This document shows, in pieces, positions 35,789 to 44,282 of a stretch of 64,000 bases of DNA (positions are counted from its first letter, which is position 1; every line of letters begins with the position of its first letter). The position numbers and the translations under genes are program-made. The notes under the pieces are model-generated. The model had not been told where the DNA came from and ran no database searches. It saw only the letters and a program-made list of their open reading frames with translations. Source of the DNA: an uncultured Clostridium sp. (lineage in GTDB: Bacteria; Bacillota; Clostridia; Clostridiales; Clostridiaceae); NCBI RefSeq assembly GCF_937920395.1, contig NZ_CALEVF010000036.1, forward strand, positions 1-64,000, in the 5' to 3' direction.

Positions 35789-36766
35789 ATGGTAGGAATT
35801 ATTCTTGCTAGTCATGGAGAATTTGCTAAAGGCATCTTGCAATCTGGTGCAATGATTTTCGGAGAACAAGAAAACGTACAAGCTGTTACGTTGATGCCTA
35901 GTGAAGGCCCTGATGATGTTAAAGCAAAAATGAAAGATGCAATCGCATCCTTTGACAACCAAGATGAAATTTTATTCTTAGTTGATCTTTGGGGTGGTAC
36001 ACCATTTAACCAAGCAAATAGTCTATTTGAAGAACACAAAGACAAATGGGCAATCGTAGCTGGTATGAATTTACCAATGGTAATTGAAGCTTATTCTTCA
36101 CGTTCTTCAATGGAATCCGCACATGAAATTGCAGCTTTTATCTTAAATTCAGCTAAAGAAGGCATTAAAGTTAAGCCTGAAGAATTAGAACCAGCAGATA
36201 ATGGTAAATCTTCAGAGGCGAACGCAGGGGTTTCGAGTGCTGGTGCACCTGGATCATTCGAATATGTTTTAGCTCGTATTGATTCTCGTTTACTTCATGG
36301 ACAAATAGCCACTGCTTGGTCAAAAGATGTGCTACCTACACGAATTATTGTTGTGTCAGATGAAGTAGCCAAAGATGAGCTTCGTAGCAAATTAATAACT
36401 CAAGCTGCTCCTCCAGGTGTTAAAGCTCATGTTGTTCCAGTTAGTCAAATGATTAAACTTGCAAAAAATGATAAACAGTTTGGCGGACAACGTGCGTTAC
36501 TTCTTTTTGAAAATCCACAAGATGTACTTCGCGCAGTAGAAGGTGGAGTACCACTTAAGACAATCAATATTGGCTCTATGGCTCACGCTGTAGGAAAAGT
36601 TCAGCCAAACAAAGTACTTGCTTTTAATCAAGATGATATTGATACCTTCAAGAAGCTTAAAGAAGCTGGACTTACTTTTGATGTTCGTAAAGTTCCTAAT
36701 GATTCAAAGGGAAATATGGACGAAATCCTTAAAAAAGCACAAGCTGAATTAAATAAATTAAAATAA
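35789..36766 (+). CDS. PTS mannose-family EIIAB component
   Basis: Fused EIIA-EIIB of 325 residues. The EIIA-Man domain (1-130) has the active site IILASHGEFAKG (His9) and LVDLWGGTPFNQA. A linker rich in Ser/Ala/Gly (about 138-155) follows, then EIIB (160-325) with RIDSRLLHGQIATAWSKD (His170). It resembles ManX of Firmicutes. TAGGAGG lies 8 nt before the ATG. From here to EIID the codon use shifts toward CGT, ATC and ATT, as in highly expressed genes, unlike the preceding stand-alone EIIB. Confidence 0.97.
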   Translation: MVGIILASHGEFAKGILQSGAMIFGEQENVQAVTLMPSEGPDDVKAKMKDAIASFDNQDEILFLVDLWGGTPFNQANSLFEEHKDKWAIVAGMNLPMVIEAYSSRSSMESAHEIAAFILNSAKEGIKVKPEELEPADNGKSSEANAGVSSAGAPGSFEYVLARIDSRLLHGQIATAWSKDVLPTRIIVVSDEVAKDELRSKLITQAAPPGVKAHVVPVSQMIKLAKNDKQFGGQRALLLFENPQDVLRAVEGGVPLKTINIGSMAHAVGKVQPNKVLAFNQDDIDTFKKLKEAGLTFDVRKVPNDSKGNMDEILKKAQAELNKLK

Positions 36767-36807
36767 TTTAATTAAACTATTAAAATGAAAAAGGGGGATT
36801 AATAATC

Positions 36808-37614
36808 ATGGATATAAATATAATCCAAATGATATTAGTCGTTATCGTGGCATTTCTAGCTGGTATGGAAGGTATCTTGGATGCATTTGATTTCCATCAA
36901 CCAGTAATTGCTTGTACGTTAATCGGCTTAGTTACAGGTAACTTATTACCATGCCTAATTTTAGGCGGTACTCTTCAAATGATTGCTTTAGGTTGGGCAA
37001 ACATAGGTGCTGCCGTAGCACCCGATGCAGCGCTTGCATCTGTTGCATCTGCAATTATTCTAGTTCTTGGTGGCCAAGGCACAGCAGGAGTTCCAGCAGC
37101 TATCGCTATTGCTGTTCCACTAGCAGTTTTAGGGCTATTATTAACAATTATTTGTCGTACCATTGCTACAGTGTTTGTACATTTTATGGATGCTGCTGCT
37201 GCACAAGGAGATATCAGAAAAGTTGAAATGTGGCATATAATTGCTATTTGCATGCAAGGTGTACGTATTGCAATCCCAGCAGCTTTGATATTAGCAGTTG
37301 GCGCTGGTCCAATTCGTTCAGTACTTGAAGCTATGCCTACATGGCTCACAGGTGGACTCGCAATTGGTGGTGGAATGGTTGTAGCTGTTGGTTATGCAAT
37401 GGTAATCAACATGATGGCTACAAAAGAAGTATGGCCATTCTTTGCAATTGGTTTTGTATTAGCAACTATTTCACAAATTACACTTATCGGACTAGGGGCA
37501 ATCGGTGTATGTGTGGCTCTTATTTACTTGAAGCTTACGAAACAAGGTGGCTCAGGTAATGGTGGAAGCTCAAATACTGGTGATCCATTAGGCGATATTA
37601 TTGACACTTACTAA
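36808..37614 (+). CDS. PTS mannose-family EIIC component
   Basis: Membrane channel subunit EIIC of the mannose-type PTS. The 268-residue hydrophobic protein begins with MDINIIQMILVVIVAFLAGMEGILDAFDFHQP and has the family stretch GLVTGNLLPCLILGGTLQMIALGWANIGAAVAPDAALASV. A Gly/Ser-rich C-terminal tail follows. GGGGG (36793-36797) precedes ATG 36808, and the EIID gene follows 18 nt after its stop. It works with EIID as the sugar-translocating pair. Confidence 0.97.
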   Translation: MDINIIQMILVVIVAFLAGMEGILDAFDFHQPVIACTLIGLVTGNLLPCLILGGTLQMIALGWANIGAAVAPDAALASVASAIILVLGGQGTAGVPAAIAIAVPLAVLGLLLTIICRTIATVFVHFMDAAAAQGDIRKVEMWHIIAICMQGVRIAIPAALILAVGAGPIRSVLEAMPTWLTGGLAIGGGMVVAVGYAMVINMMATKEVWPFFAIGFVLATISQITLIGLGAIGVCVALIYLKLTKQGGSGNGGSSNTGDPLGDIIDTY

Positions 37615-37632
37615 GAAGGGGGGGAATACAAA

Positions 37633-38589
37633 ATGGAGAAAAAATTAAAATTAGAAAAGAAAATAAAAGAATTAAAAATAGAAAAGAAAGTATCATTAAC
37701 AAAAAAAGATCGTATTTCTGTTTGGTGGCATTCAACTTTCATTCAAGGTTCTTGGAACTACGAAAGAATGCAAAACGGTGGCTGGGCATATACATTAATA
37801 CCCGCAATCAAAAAATTATATAAGACTAAAGAAGATCGTGCAGCTGCACTAAAACGTCACTTGGAGTTCTTTAACACTCATCCATATGTGGCTTCACCAA
37901 TCATTGGTGTAACATTAGCATTAGAAGAAGACCGTGCAAATGGTTTACCAATTGATGATGTAACTATTCAAGGTGTTAAAATTGGTATGATGGGACCTTT
38001 AGCAGGCGTAGGTGATCCAGTGTTCTGGTTTACTGTTAGACCGATTTTAGGGGCATTAGCTGGTTCTCTTGCTATGGCTGGTAACATACTTGGACCAATT
38101 ATCTTTTTCGTTGTTTGGAATGCCATCCGTATGTCATTTACATGGTATACACAAGAGTTTGGTTACAGAGCAGGTTCTAAAATTACTGATGATGTATCAG
38201 GTAATTTACTACAAGATGTTACAAAAGGAGCATCCATCCTTGGTATGTTCATTTTGGGATCATTAGTTAACAGATGGGTAACTGTTGTATTTACACCTGT
38301 AGTATCAACCGTTAAGTTAGCTAAGGGTGCATTTATTGTTTGGGACAAACTTCCTGCTGGAGCACAAGGTATTAAAGAAGCACTTTTGCAACAAGGAAGT
38401 GGTATGTCATTAACTCCTGATAAGGTTACTACACTACAAAATAACTTAGATTCTTTGATCCCTGGAATTGCAGGATTAGGATTGACATTACTTTGTATGT
38501 GGTTGCTTAAGAAGAAAGTTAATCCAATTACAATTATTTTTGGGTTGTTCGCAGTGGGTATTATTTTCCACTTAATCGGCTTAATGTAA
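37633..38589 (+). CDS. PTS mannose-family EIID component
   Basis: EIID subunit that completes the mannose-type PTS membrane complex. The 318-residue protein has a lysine-rich N-terminal extension (1-30). The family signature is STFIQGSWNYERMQNGGWAY, and then HLEFFNTHPYVASPIIGVTLALEE and MMGPLAGVGDPVFWFTVRPILGALA follow. A single anchoring helix lies near the C-terminus. AAGGGGGGG (37616-37624) is the ribosome site. The operon order B-AB-C-D-(manO) and the sigma-54 promoter indicate mannose, glucose or fructose uptake. Confidence 0.97.
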   Translation: MEKKLKLEKKIKELKIEKKVSLTKKDRISVWWHSTFIQGSWNYERMQNGGWAYTLIPAIKKLYKTKEDRAAALKRHLEFFNTHPYVASPIIGVTLALEEDRANGLPIDDVTIQGVKIGMMGPLAGVGDPVFWFTVRPILGALAGSLAMAGNILGPIIFFVVWNAIRMSFTWYTQEFGYRAGSKITDDVSGNLLQDVTKGASILGMFILGSLVNRWVTVVFTPVVSTVKLAKGAFIVWDKLPAGAQGIKEALLQQGSGMSLTPDKVTTLQNNLDSLIPGIAGLGLTLLCMWLLKKKVNPITIIFGLFAVGIIFHLIGLM

Positions 38590-38601
38590 TATTTTTTACT
38601 C

Positions 38602-38630
38602 AACCTAGGCTTTCGGCCTGGGTTTTTTTT
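38602..38630 (+). terminator. intrinsic terminator after the PTS operon
   Basis: AACCTAGGC (38602-38610) pairs with GCCTGGGTT (38616-38624) with one G-U pair and a TTTCG loop, then T8. Confidence 0.92.
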
Positions 38631-38642
38631 ATTACCTCTATA

Positions 38643-38674
38643 TTAATATTGTAGCATGCCAGGAGATGATTTAA
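38643..38674 (+). repeat. truncated copy C of the structured repeat (3' end)
   Basis: The segment TTAATATT...GCC.GGAGATGATTTAA matches the 3' end of the repeats at 42751-42920 and 47126-47251. Only about 30 bp are left. It lies between the PTS terminator and manO. Confidence 0.55.
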
Positions 38675-38721
38675 TTTTAGGTCTATTAAAACTGGTTTTT
38701 GACGGTTGTATCTTGTGGCAC

Positions 38722-38750
38722 TTGATCATTGCATCATAAGAAGGTATATT
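38722..38750 (+). promoter_or_regulatory. candidate promoter for manO
   Basis: TTGATC (38722-38727), a 17-bp spacer and TATATT (38745-38750), about 115 nt before the gene. Confidence 0.45.
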
Positions 38751-38865
38751 ATATACTATAGTCAATAAGTACAATAATTGAGTAATGGAAACAAATAAGA
38801 AACATATAATTGAAATACATTTAACATAAATAATTGTATTTATAAATAGAAAAGAGGTAGATCGT

Positions 38866-39240
38866 ATGGTTCAATCACTCAATACAAAGGTGGATCTAGT
38901 AATTGATGCAACATGGCTTACAGGCGCTACAGATTATGGGAAAATTATGATTGGCGACAAAGGGTTTGAGTTTTATTGTTCTCGTGATTCTCGCAAAAAT
39001 GTTCAAATTCCTTGGGAAGAGGTTGACAAAGTCATTGCATCCGTAATGCTAAAAGGAAAGTGGATTCCACGATATGCGATTAAAAACAAGAAAAATGTTA
39101 ACTATATTTTTTCTTCTAAAGATCCCAAAAAAGTGCTTCGTGCTATTCGAAAATATGTTGAGCCAAGTAATATGGTTAATTCATTAAGCTTTTTTGATGT
39201 TGTAAAGCGATCGTTTCAATCGAGATTTAAGAAGAGTTGA
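38866..39240 (+). CDS. manO: DUF956 family protein, ManO-like
   Basis: Small cytosolic protein of the DUF956 family that almost always sits at the end of mannose-PTS operons and affects their expression. The 124-residue product has VDLVIDATWLTGATDYGKIMIGDKGFEFY and IPWEEVDKVIASVMLKGKWIPRYAIK. AGAGGT precedes the ATG. Because the PTS operon ends in a strong terminator upstream, manO may be transcribed from its own promoter. Its molecular function is not established. Confidence 0.93.
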   Translation: MVQSLNTKVDLVIDATWLTGATDYGKIMIGDKGFEFYCSRDSRKNVQIPWEEVDKVIASVMLKGKWIPRYAIKNKKNVNYIFSSKDPKKVLRAIRKYVEPSNMVNSLSFFDVVKRSFQSRFKKS

Positions 39241-39252
39241 TCAAATAATATT

Positions 39253-39292
39253 TAACATGTTAATTAATACTATAATTAGCATGTTATTTTTT
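39253..39292 (+). terminator. intrinsic terminator after manO
   Basis: TAACATGTTAATTA (39253-39266) pairs with TAATTAGCATGTTA (39273-39286) with one G-U pair, then TTTTTTATT. Confidence 0.85.
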
Positions 39293-39326
39293 ATTATTTA
39301 TTGAATAACGAAGATTTTAAAAATAG

Positions 39327-39369
39327 AAATAAGCAGAAGTTAGTGTTTAGTTAAAACTTCCGCTTATTT
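39327..39369 (-). terminator. intrinsic terminator of the metH transcript
   Basis: Arms AAATAAGCAGAAGTT (39327-39341) and AACTTCCGCTTATTT (39355-39369) pair with one G-U on the minus strand, followed there by a T-rich stretch. Confidence 0.8.
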
Positions 39370-39404
39370 GGAGTCATGCAGGAAAAGCTTCATAGGTAAT
39401 GCCA

Positions 39405-41786
39405 TTATTCACATTTGAATAATTTGCGTGCAAATTTAACAGTTTGAGTTGCGTCTTTTGCATAATAATCTGCGCCTATCATTTTTGCGTATTCTTCATT
39501 TAAAACTGCGCCTCCGACAAGAACGGTGCAATCAAGGTTATTATCCCTAAGTGCTTTTATTGTTTCACCCATGCTTCTAACAGTGGTGGTCATAAGTGCA
39601 CTTAAACCAACTAATTTAATGTTACCACTACGTACTGCTTCAACAACGACATCCTCGTGGACATCTTTTCCAAGATCTATTACATCAAATCCATAATTTT
39701 CGAGTAGAATTTTAACTATATTTTTACCGATATCGTGAATGTCACCCCTAACTGTTGCAAGAACAATTGTGCCTTTGCTTATTTTTTTATCAGTACTTTC
39801 CATCATTCTTTCTTTAATTATCTGGAATGATTTTTTTACTGTTTCTGCAGATTGTAATAATTGAGGAAGAAATATTTCTCCACTTTCATATTTTTGACCT
39901 ACAATATCAAGTGATGGTATTAAATAGGTATTCACAACTTCCATTTCAGTCATTGTTTTTAAAAGTTCTTTTGTTATTTTTGAAGCTTCTTCCTTCATAC
40001 CATCAATAATTATGCTCTTTAAATCTTTATTTGCGACAATTTCTTTAGTTGCTGTATTTCCTTCAAAGGTTGAGTAACCATCTATATATTTTTTTGATGC
40101 TATGTCATTATTCCATAAAACGTTAAATGCATTAATTGTAGACATCATATCCTCAGATAGAGGATTGAGTATTGGAGCATCAAGTCCAGCAGTTAATGCA
40201 GCAGCGAGGAAGGTTCTGTTTAGTATTCCTCGACGAGGCAAACCAAAGGATACATTACTTACTCCAAGCGTGGTTTTAACACCTAGTGTGTTTTTAACAA
40301 GCTGAACTGCACGAATAGTTTCTTTAACCTCACTTTGTTGAGCAGAGGCAGTTAAAACAAGACAATCTATGATAATATCTGATTTATCTATTCCATATTC
40401 AGCCGCCCTTTTAACAATTTTCTTGGCTACTTTAAGTCTACCTTCAGCTGTTGAGGGAATGCCAGACTCATCAATGGTGAGGCCTATTACACAAGCTCCA
40501 TATTTTTTAACTATTGGAAATACTGCGTCCATTGTTTCGTTTTTACCATTAACAGAATTTATTAGTGGTTTTCCATTATAAATTCGAACTGCTGCTTCAA
40601 TTACATCAGGCCGTACACTATCAATTTGAAGAGGGAGATTAACAACGCTTTGTAGTTCTTTAATGACTTCAACCATAACTGCAAGTTCATCAATTTCAGG
40701 AAGTCCCACATTAACATCTAGTATATCTGCTCCAGCGTCTCTTTGATTTATACCTTCTTTAAGTATATAGTCTAGATTATTATTTTTTAATGCTTCTTTG
40801 AGCTTTTTTTTGCCTGTTGGATTTATTCGCTCACCAATAACTCTTATATCTTCCCCAAGTACTACTGTTAATGAAGGTGAACTAACTGCTGTAATTTTTT
40901 TAACGTTGCGTTTTACAGGTTTCAATTCTTTTAACATTTCATATATATCTTTTATGTGCTCACTCGTAGTTCCACAGCAACCACCGAATATTGTAACACC
41001 CATTTCTGCCATGATTTTTGCATACTCTGCAAATTCATGTGCATGAACATCATAAAATGCTTCTCCATTTTTAAGTTTAGGAAGACCTGCATTAGGTTGA
41101 ACTATAACTGGGATGCTTGAGTACTTAAGTATTTCTGTAATTATTGGAAGCATCTCATTTGGACCTAGAGAGCAATTTACCCCAAGAGCGTCCACCCCAA
41201 GGCTTTGAATTATATTAACCATAGTTAGTGGGTCTGTACCTGTTAAGGTTCGTCCATTGCATTGATAAGACATTGTACATATTACTGGAAGACTACTATT
41301 TTCTTTTGCTGCAAGAATAGCTGCCTTAGCCTCATAAATATCTGACATTGTTTCAATAATGATTATATCCGCACCTTCTTTTGCACCAATTTTTATTTGC
41401 TCAGCAAAAGTGTCATAGGCATCACTAAATGACAAGGTTCCAAGTGGCTGCATCAATTGACCTATAGGTCCAATATCAAGTGCAACAAGTTTATCTTTAG
41501 CAGCATTTCTTGCTATTCTTACAGCACTTCCCACAATATCTTCAACGCTATATAATGTATTTTTAAGTTTATATCTATTTGCACCAAATGTATTAGTAGT
41601 TATTATATCACTACCTACATCTAGGTATTCTAAATGAATTTTTTCTATGATTTCTGGGTGCAATATATTATAACTTTCGGGTAATTCACCCCTTTTAATT
41701 CCATATTTTTGGAGCATTGTTCCCATAGCACCATCAAACAGTAAAAAATTATTAAAATTTATTTTTTTATTCACAACATCCACCAT
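39405..41786 (-). CDS. metH: B12-dependent methionine synthase, lacking the activation domain
   Basis: Transfers the methyl group of methyltetrahydrofolate to homocysteine through cobalamin. About 793 residues: a homocysteine-binding barrel (1-290) with zinc cysteines in GVNCSLGP and FGGCCGTT, then a pterin-binding barrel (about 310-575) starting VIGERINPTGKKK. A helical cap follows (about 590-665), then the B12 domain (about 670-793) with RGDIHDIGKN; the cobalt-ligand His is at about 684. The AdoMet reactivation domain of E. coli MetH is absent and supplied by the adjacent gene. Start choice is open: ATG 41786, GTG 41801, or GTG 41774 with GGTGG at good spacing. It overlaps the upstream gene's end. 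Confidence 0.96.
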   Translation of the reverse strand: MVDVVNKKINFNNFLLFDGAMGTMLQKYGIKRGELPESYNILHPEIIEKIHLEYLDVGSDIITTNTFGANRYKLKNTLYSVEDIVGSAVRIARNAAKDKLVALDIGPIGQLMQPLGTLSFSDAYDTFAEQIKIGAKEGADIIIIETMSDIYEAKAAILAAKENSSLPVICTMSYQCNGRTLTGTDPLTMVNIIQSLGVDALGVNCSLGPNEMLPIITEILKYSSIPVIVQPNAGLPKLKNGEAFYDVHAHEFAEYAKIMAEMGVTIFGGCCGTTSEHIKDIYEMLKELKPVKRNVKKITAVSSPSLTVVLGEDIRVIGERINPTGKKKLKEALKNNNLDYILKEGINQRDAGADILDVNVGLPEIDELAVMVEVIKELQSVVNLPLQIDSVRPDVIEAAVRIYNGKPLINSVNGKNETMDAVFPIVKKYGACVIGLTIDESGIPSTAEGRLKVAKKIVKRAAEYGIDKSDIIIDCLVLTASAQQSEVKETIRAVQLVKNTLGVKTTLGVSNVSFGLPRRGILNRTFLAAALTAGLDAPILNPLSEDMMSTINAFNVLWNNDIASKKYIDGYSTFEGNTATKEIVANKDLKSIIIDGMKEEASKITKELLKTMTEMEVVNTYLIPSLDIVGQKYESGEIFLPQLLQSAETVKKSFQIIKERMMESTDKKISKGTIVLATVRGDIHDIGKNIVKILLENYGFDVIDLGKDVHEDVVVEAVRSGNIKLVGLSALMTTTVRSMGETIKALRDNNLDCTVLVGGAVLNEEYAKMIGADYYAKDATQTVKFARKLFKCE

Positions 41787-42429
41787 CCTTTCTGAATTCA
41801 CAGCCTATGTTTTTGCAAACTTGACATCCAGTATGTTTTTTAGAACTTTTAATTTTGCTAAGGCCTATAAGTGCGGTTACCGATTTTCTTGGAAGCATTA
41901 TACTATTTTCAGTAATTGATAGTCCTATTTTTTTATATGCATCTAATACATTTAGTATTTCGGATCCATTATCAATAGCAAAGTCTCCATAACCTGGGCT
42001 ATATCTAGTTGTAATATATAGCTCCTCTTTTAATGCATTTTTCATAAATTTATCTTGCAACTCATCACATATATACTCTATAGCGGTACTTGCACAGGCA
42101 TCCATAATTACACCTTTTGTGATATCAAATCTTGAGTAGTAAGCTAGTTTGCTGTCAATAGCAGTTCCAAGAGTCGCAGCCATAACGATGCACTTATCAC
42201 AGTTTATTAAAAGATTTTTTATATCTTTATCTTTTAAAACTAAAGTGCTTCCTAATAGAAAAAGTTTATCATCTTTTCTTTCAATATCAAAGATTTCATA
42301 TACAGAATTAGATTCGATTATACCAATTATTTCTTGAATACATTCATCAATTAAATTTATCATATTTGTATCTATTTTTTGGTTCTTATATCCCAAATAT
42401 CTTAAAACCTCGTTTTTATCGATTTCCAT
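41767..42429 (-). CDS. methionine synthase activation-domain protein (split MetH)
   Basis: Free-standing homologue of the C-terminal AdoMet-binding reactivation domain of MetH. The 220-residue protein has CIVMAATLGTAIDSKLAYYSRFD, ACASTAIEYICDELQD and the AdoMet-site pattern RYSPGYGDFAIDN. It ends in a Cys-rich tail (CQVCKNIGCEFRKDGGCC) that may bind a metal or Fe-S cluster. ATG 42429 lies 5 nt after GGAGG. Its end overlaps the metH start, so the two are coupled and likely form one functional enzyme. Confidence 0.93.
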   Translation of the reverse strand: MEIDKNEVLRYLGYKNQKIDTNMINLIDECIQEIIGIIESNSVYEIFDIERKDDKLFLLGSTLVLKDKDIKNLLINCDKCIVMAATLGTAIDSKLAYYSRFDITKGVIMDACASTAIEYICDELQDKFMKNALKEELYITTRYSPGYGDFAIDNGSEILNVLDAYKKIGLSITENSIMLPRKSVTALIGLSKIKSSKKHTGCQVCKNIGCEFRKDGGCCE

Positions 42430-42525
42430 AGGAGCCTCCACTTAGTTTTATACTAGAATAAGGTATAAATACAATAATTGCAAATATATTATTTATTAAT
42501 TACATTTAATAGGGTTATGTTTGCA

Positions 42526-42554
42526 TTGACATTTATACATACATGAGTTACAAT
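42526..42554 (+). promoter_or_regulatory. sigma-A promoter of the SAM riboswitch transcript
   Basis: TTGACA (42526-42531), 17-bp spacer, TACAAT (42549-42554). It fires away from metH toward the S-box and the threonine cluster. Confidence 0.85.
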
Positions 42555-42574
42555 AAAAAACAATAATTTAATAA

Positions 42575-42687
42575 ATTTCTTATTTAGAGAGGTGGAGGGA
42601 CTGGCCCTATGAAACCCGACAACCAACATTTATTTTGGATGTATTGGTGTCAATTCCTGCAGAACGTAGTTCTGAATAATAAGAAAT
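42575..42687 (+). promoter_or_regulatory. SAM-I (S-box) riboswitch
   Basis: P1 arms ATTTCTTATT (42575-42584) and AATAAGAAAT (42678-42687) enclose the conserved S-box core. AGAGAGGTGGAGGGACTGGC, CCTATGAAACCC, GACAACC, GGTGTCAATTCCTGC and AGAACGTAGTTCTGA follow in order. High S-adenosylmethionine should stabilise P1 and allow the terminator at 42711-42741 to form. Confidence 0.96.
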
Positions 42688-42710
42688 CAGTTTTACCTAT
42701 AGTAATATAG

Positions 42711-42741
42711 AAAACTGCTTTCTTACCCGAAGGCAGTTTTT
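42711..42741 (+). terminator. S-box expression-platform terminator
   Basis: AAAACTGC (42711-42718) pairs with GCAGTTTT (42733-42740), with extra TTC/GAA pairing, followed by a T-run. Confidence 0.88.
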
Positions 42742-42750
42742 TTAATGACA

Positions 42751-42920
42751 TTTCAGAAGGAAAGTCGCCCACATCTATAAATGTAAGTTAACTACCTTAG
42801 TGGAAATAAAACTTCAGAAGGGGGATAACAATTGAGAATTGTTATCTACTCCAGAGAACTACGTAGGGGTAAATCTCCTTCTGAAGTCATTAATATTCAG
42901 CTCCGCCGGAGATGATTTAA
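42751..42920 (+). repeat. structured repeat element, copy A (170 bp)
   Basis: Starts TTTCAGAAGGAAAGTC and ends CTCCGCCGGAGATGATTTAA. The outer arms TTCAGAAGGA and TCCTTCTGAA pair perfectly, and inside is the hairpin GATAACAATT-GAG-AATTGTTATC. The near-terminal CTCCG-C-CGGAG is another small hairpin. Copy B (47126-47251) shares the ends and the middle but lacks about 45 bp. It encodes no protein. It lies between the S-box terminator and the apgM-like gene. Its class (mobile miniature element, relic guide RNA or regulatory RNA) is not known. Confidence 0.8.
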
Positions 42921-43002
42921 TAGAATTAAAAATAAAAAAAATTATTAGAAAATTTGAATAATTTTAAATAATGTCTACAAAAGGAATAAAAGGAGAGTGG
43001 AA

Positions 43003-44220
43003 ATGAAATATATTGTAGTACTCGGTGATGGAATGGCGGATTACCCAATTAAGGAACTAGATAATAAAACACCTCTTCAATATGCAAAGACACCTGCTAT
43101 GGACTATATGGCAAAGCACGGCATGCAAGGATTGGTTAAAACTGTTCCAAAGGGTATGCCTGCAGGAAGCGATACAGCAAATATGACTGTCTTTGGATAT
43201 GATACAGCAGTGTATTATAGTGGACGTTCACCTTTTGAGGCAGCAAGTATGCGAATACCAATGTTAGATACAGATGTTACTTTTAGATGTAATTTAGTAA
43301 CAGTGTCAGAGGATGAGCCATATGAGGAAAAGATTATGATTGATCATAGTTCAGATGAAATTACAACTGACGAGGCAAGGGTATTAATAAAAGATTTAGG
43401 TGAGTATTTAGGGACTGAGTCTATAAAGTTTTATTCAGGGATTAGTTATAGGCATTTAATAATATGGGACAAGGGGCCTTACTCATGGACACTTACACCA
43501 CCTCACGATATATTAGGCCAAAAGGTAAAAGAATATATGCCTAAGGGGCCAGGTAGCGAAATATTCGATGTTATGACAAGAAAAAGCAATAAATTTTTAT
43601 CAAATCACGATATAAACAAAAAGAGAGTTGCAAGAGGGCTTAAACCAGCTAATTCAATATGGATTTGGGGAGAAGGAAAAAAACCACTCCTATCTAGTTT
43701 TTATAAAAAATATAATTTAAAAGGGTCAGTAATTTCTGCTGTTGATTTAGTAAAAGGAATTGGCATGTGTGCAGGAATGGATATTATTGAGGTAGAAGGT
43801 GCTACCGGAAATATTAATACTAATTTTAAAGGTAAAGCAAAAGCTGCTATAGAAGAATTGAAAAAGGGCAATGATTTTGTTTATGTTCATATTGAGGCTC
43901 CTGATGAATGTGGTCATAGATGTGAAATACAAAATAAATACAAAGCTATAGAGTTTATAGATAACCAGATAGTACAGGTTATTAAAGATGAGATGGAGAA
44001 ATTAGGTGAAGATTATAAAATGATAATACTTCCAGATCATCCAACTCCATTATCTCTTAGAACACATACAAGTGATCCTGTACCATTTTTAATATATCAG
44101 AGCAATGATGAAAAAGAAAGTGGAAATGACACTTATGATGAATTTACGGCGAAAGATACTGGTTTATATTTTCCACAAGGACATAAGTTAATGGATTATT
44201 TTATAAAAGGCGAAAAATAA
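43003..44220 (+). CDS. apgM-family phosphotransfer enzyme, putative alternative homoserine kinase
   Basis: Alkaline-phosphatase-superfamily protein of the cofactor-independent phosphoglycerate mutase (apgM) family. The 405-residue product has metal motifs VVLGDGMADYP (near the N-terminus), the nucleophile Ser/Thr region GSDTANMTVFGYDTA, VHIEAPDECGHRCE and ILPDHPTPLSLRTHTSDPVPF. It lies directly before thrC and hom and no GHMP-type thrB is in the window. In such contexts relatives have been proposed, and in Bacteroides I recall shown, to phosphorylate homoserine. So the name phosphoglycerate mutase may be misleading. ATG 43003 follows AAGGAGAG; the GTG at 42997 is less likely. Confidence 0.9.
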   Translation: MKYIVVLGDGMADYPIKELDNKTPLQYAKTPAMDYMAKHGMQGLVKTVPKGMPAGSDTANMTVFGYDTAVYYSGRSPFEAASMRIPMLDTDVTFRCNLVTVSEDEPYEEKIMIDHSSDEITTDEARVLIKDLGEYLGTESIKFYSGISYRHLIIWDKGPYSWTLTPPHDILGQKVKEYMPKGPGSEIFDVMTRKSNKFLSNHDINKKRVARGLKPANSIWIWGEGKKPLLSSFYKKYNLKGSVISAVDLVKGIGMCAGMDIIEVEGATGNINTNFKGKAKAAIEELKKGNDFVYVHIEAPDECGHRCEIQNKYKAIEFIDNQIVQVIKDEMEKLGEDYKMIILPDHPTPLSLRTHTSDPVPFLIYQSNDEKESGNDTYDEFTAKDTGLYFPQGHKLMDYFIKGEK

Positions 44221-44282
44221 TAGATATTAATATAAAAATTGTGAATGTAGTTTATAAAATGTGAAATGGGAGGAATAATATT

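Noticed and set aside
42751-42920. Group I intron/IStron end
   Set aside because: No P/Q/R/S core elements of a group I intron could be found, and no transposase is present. A different small element remains more likely.
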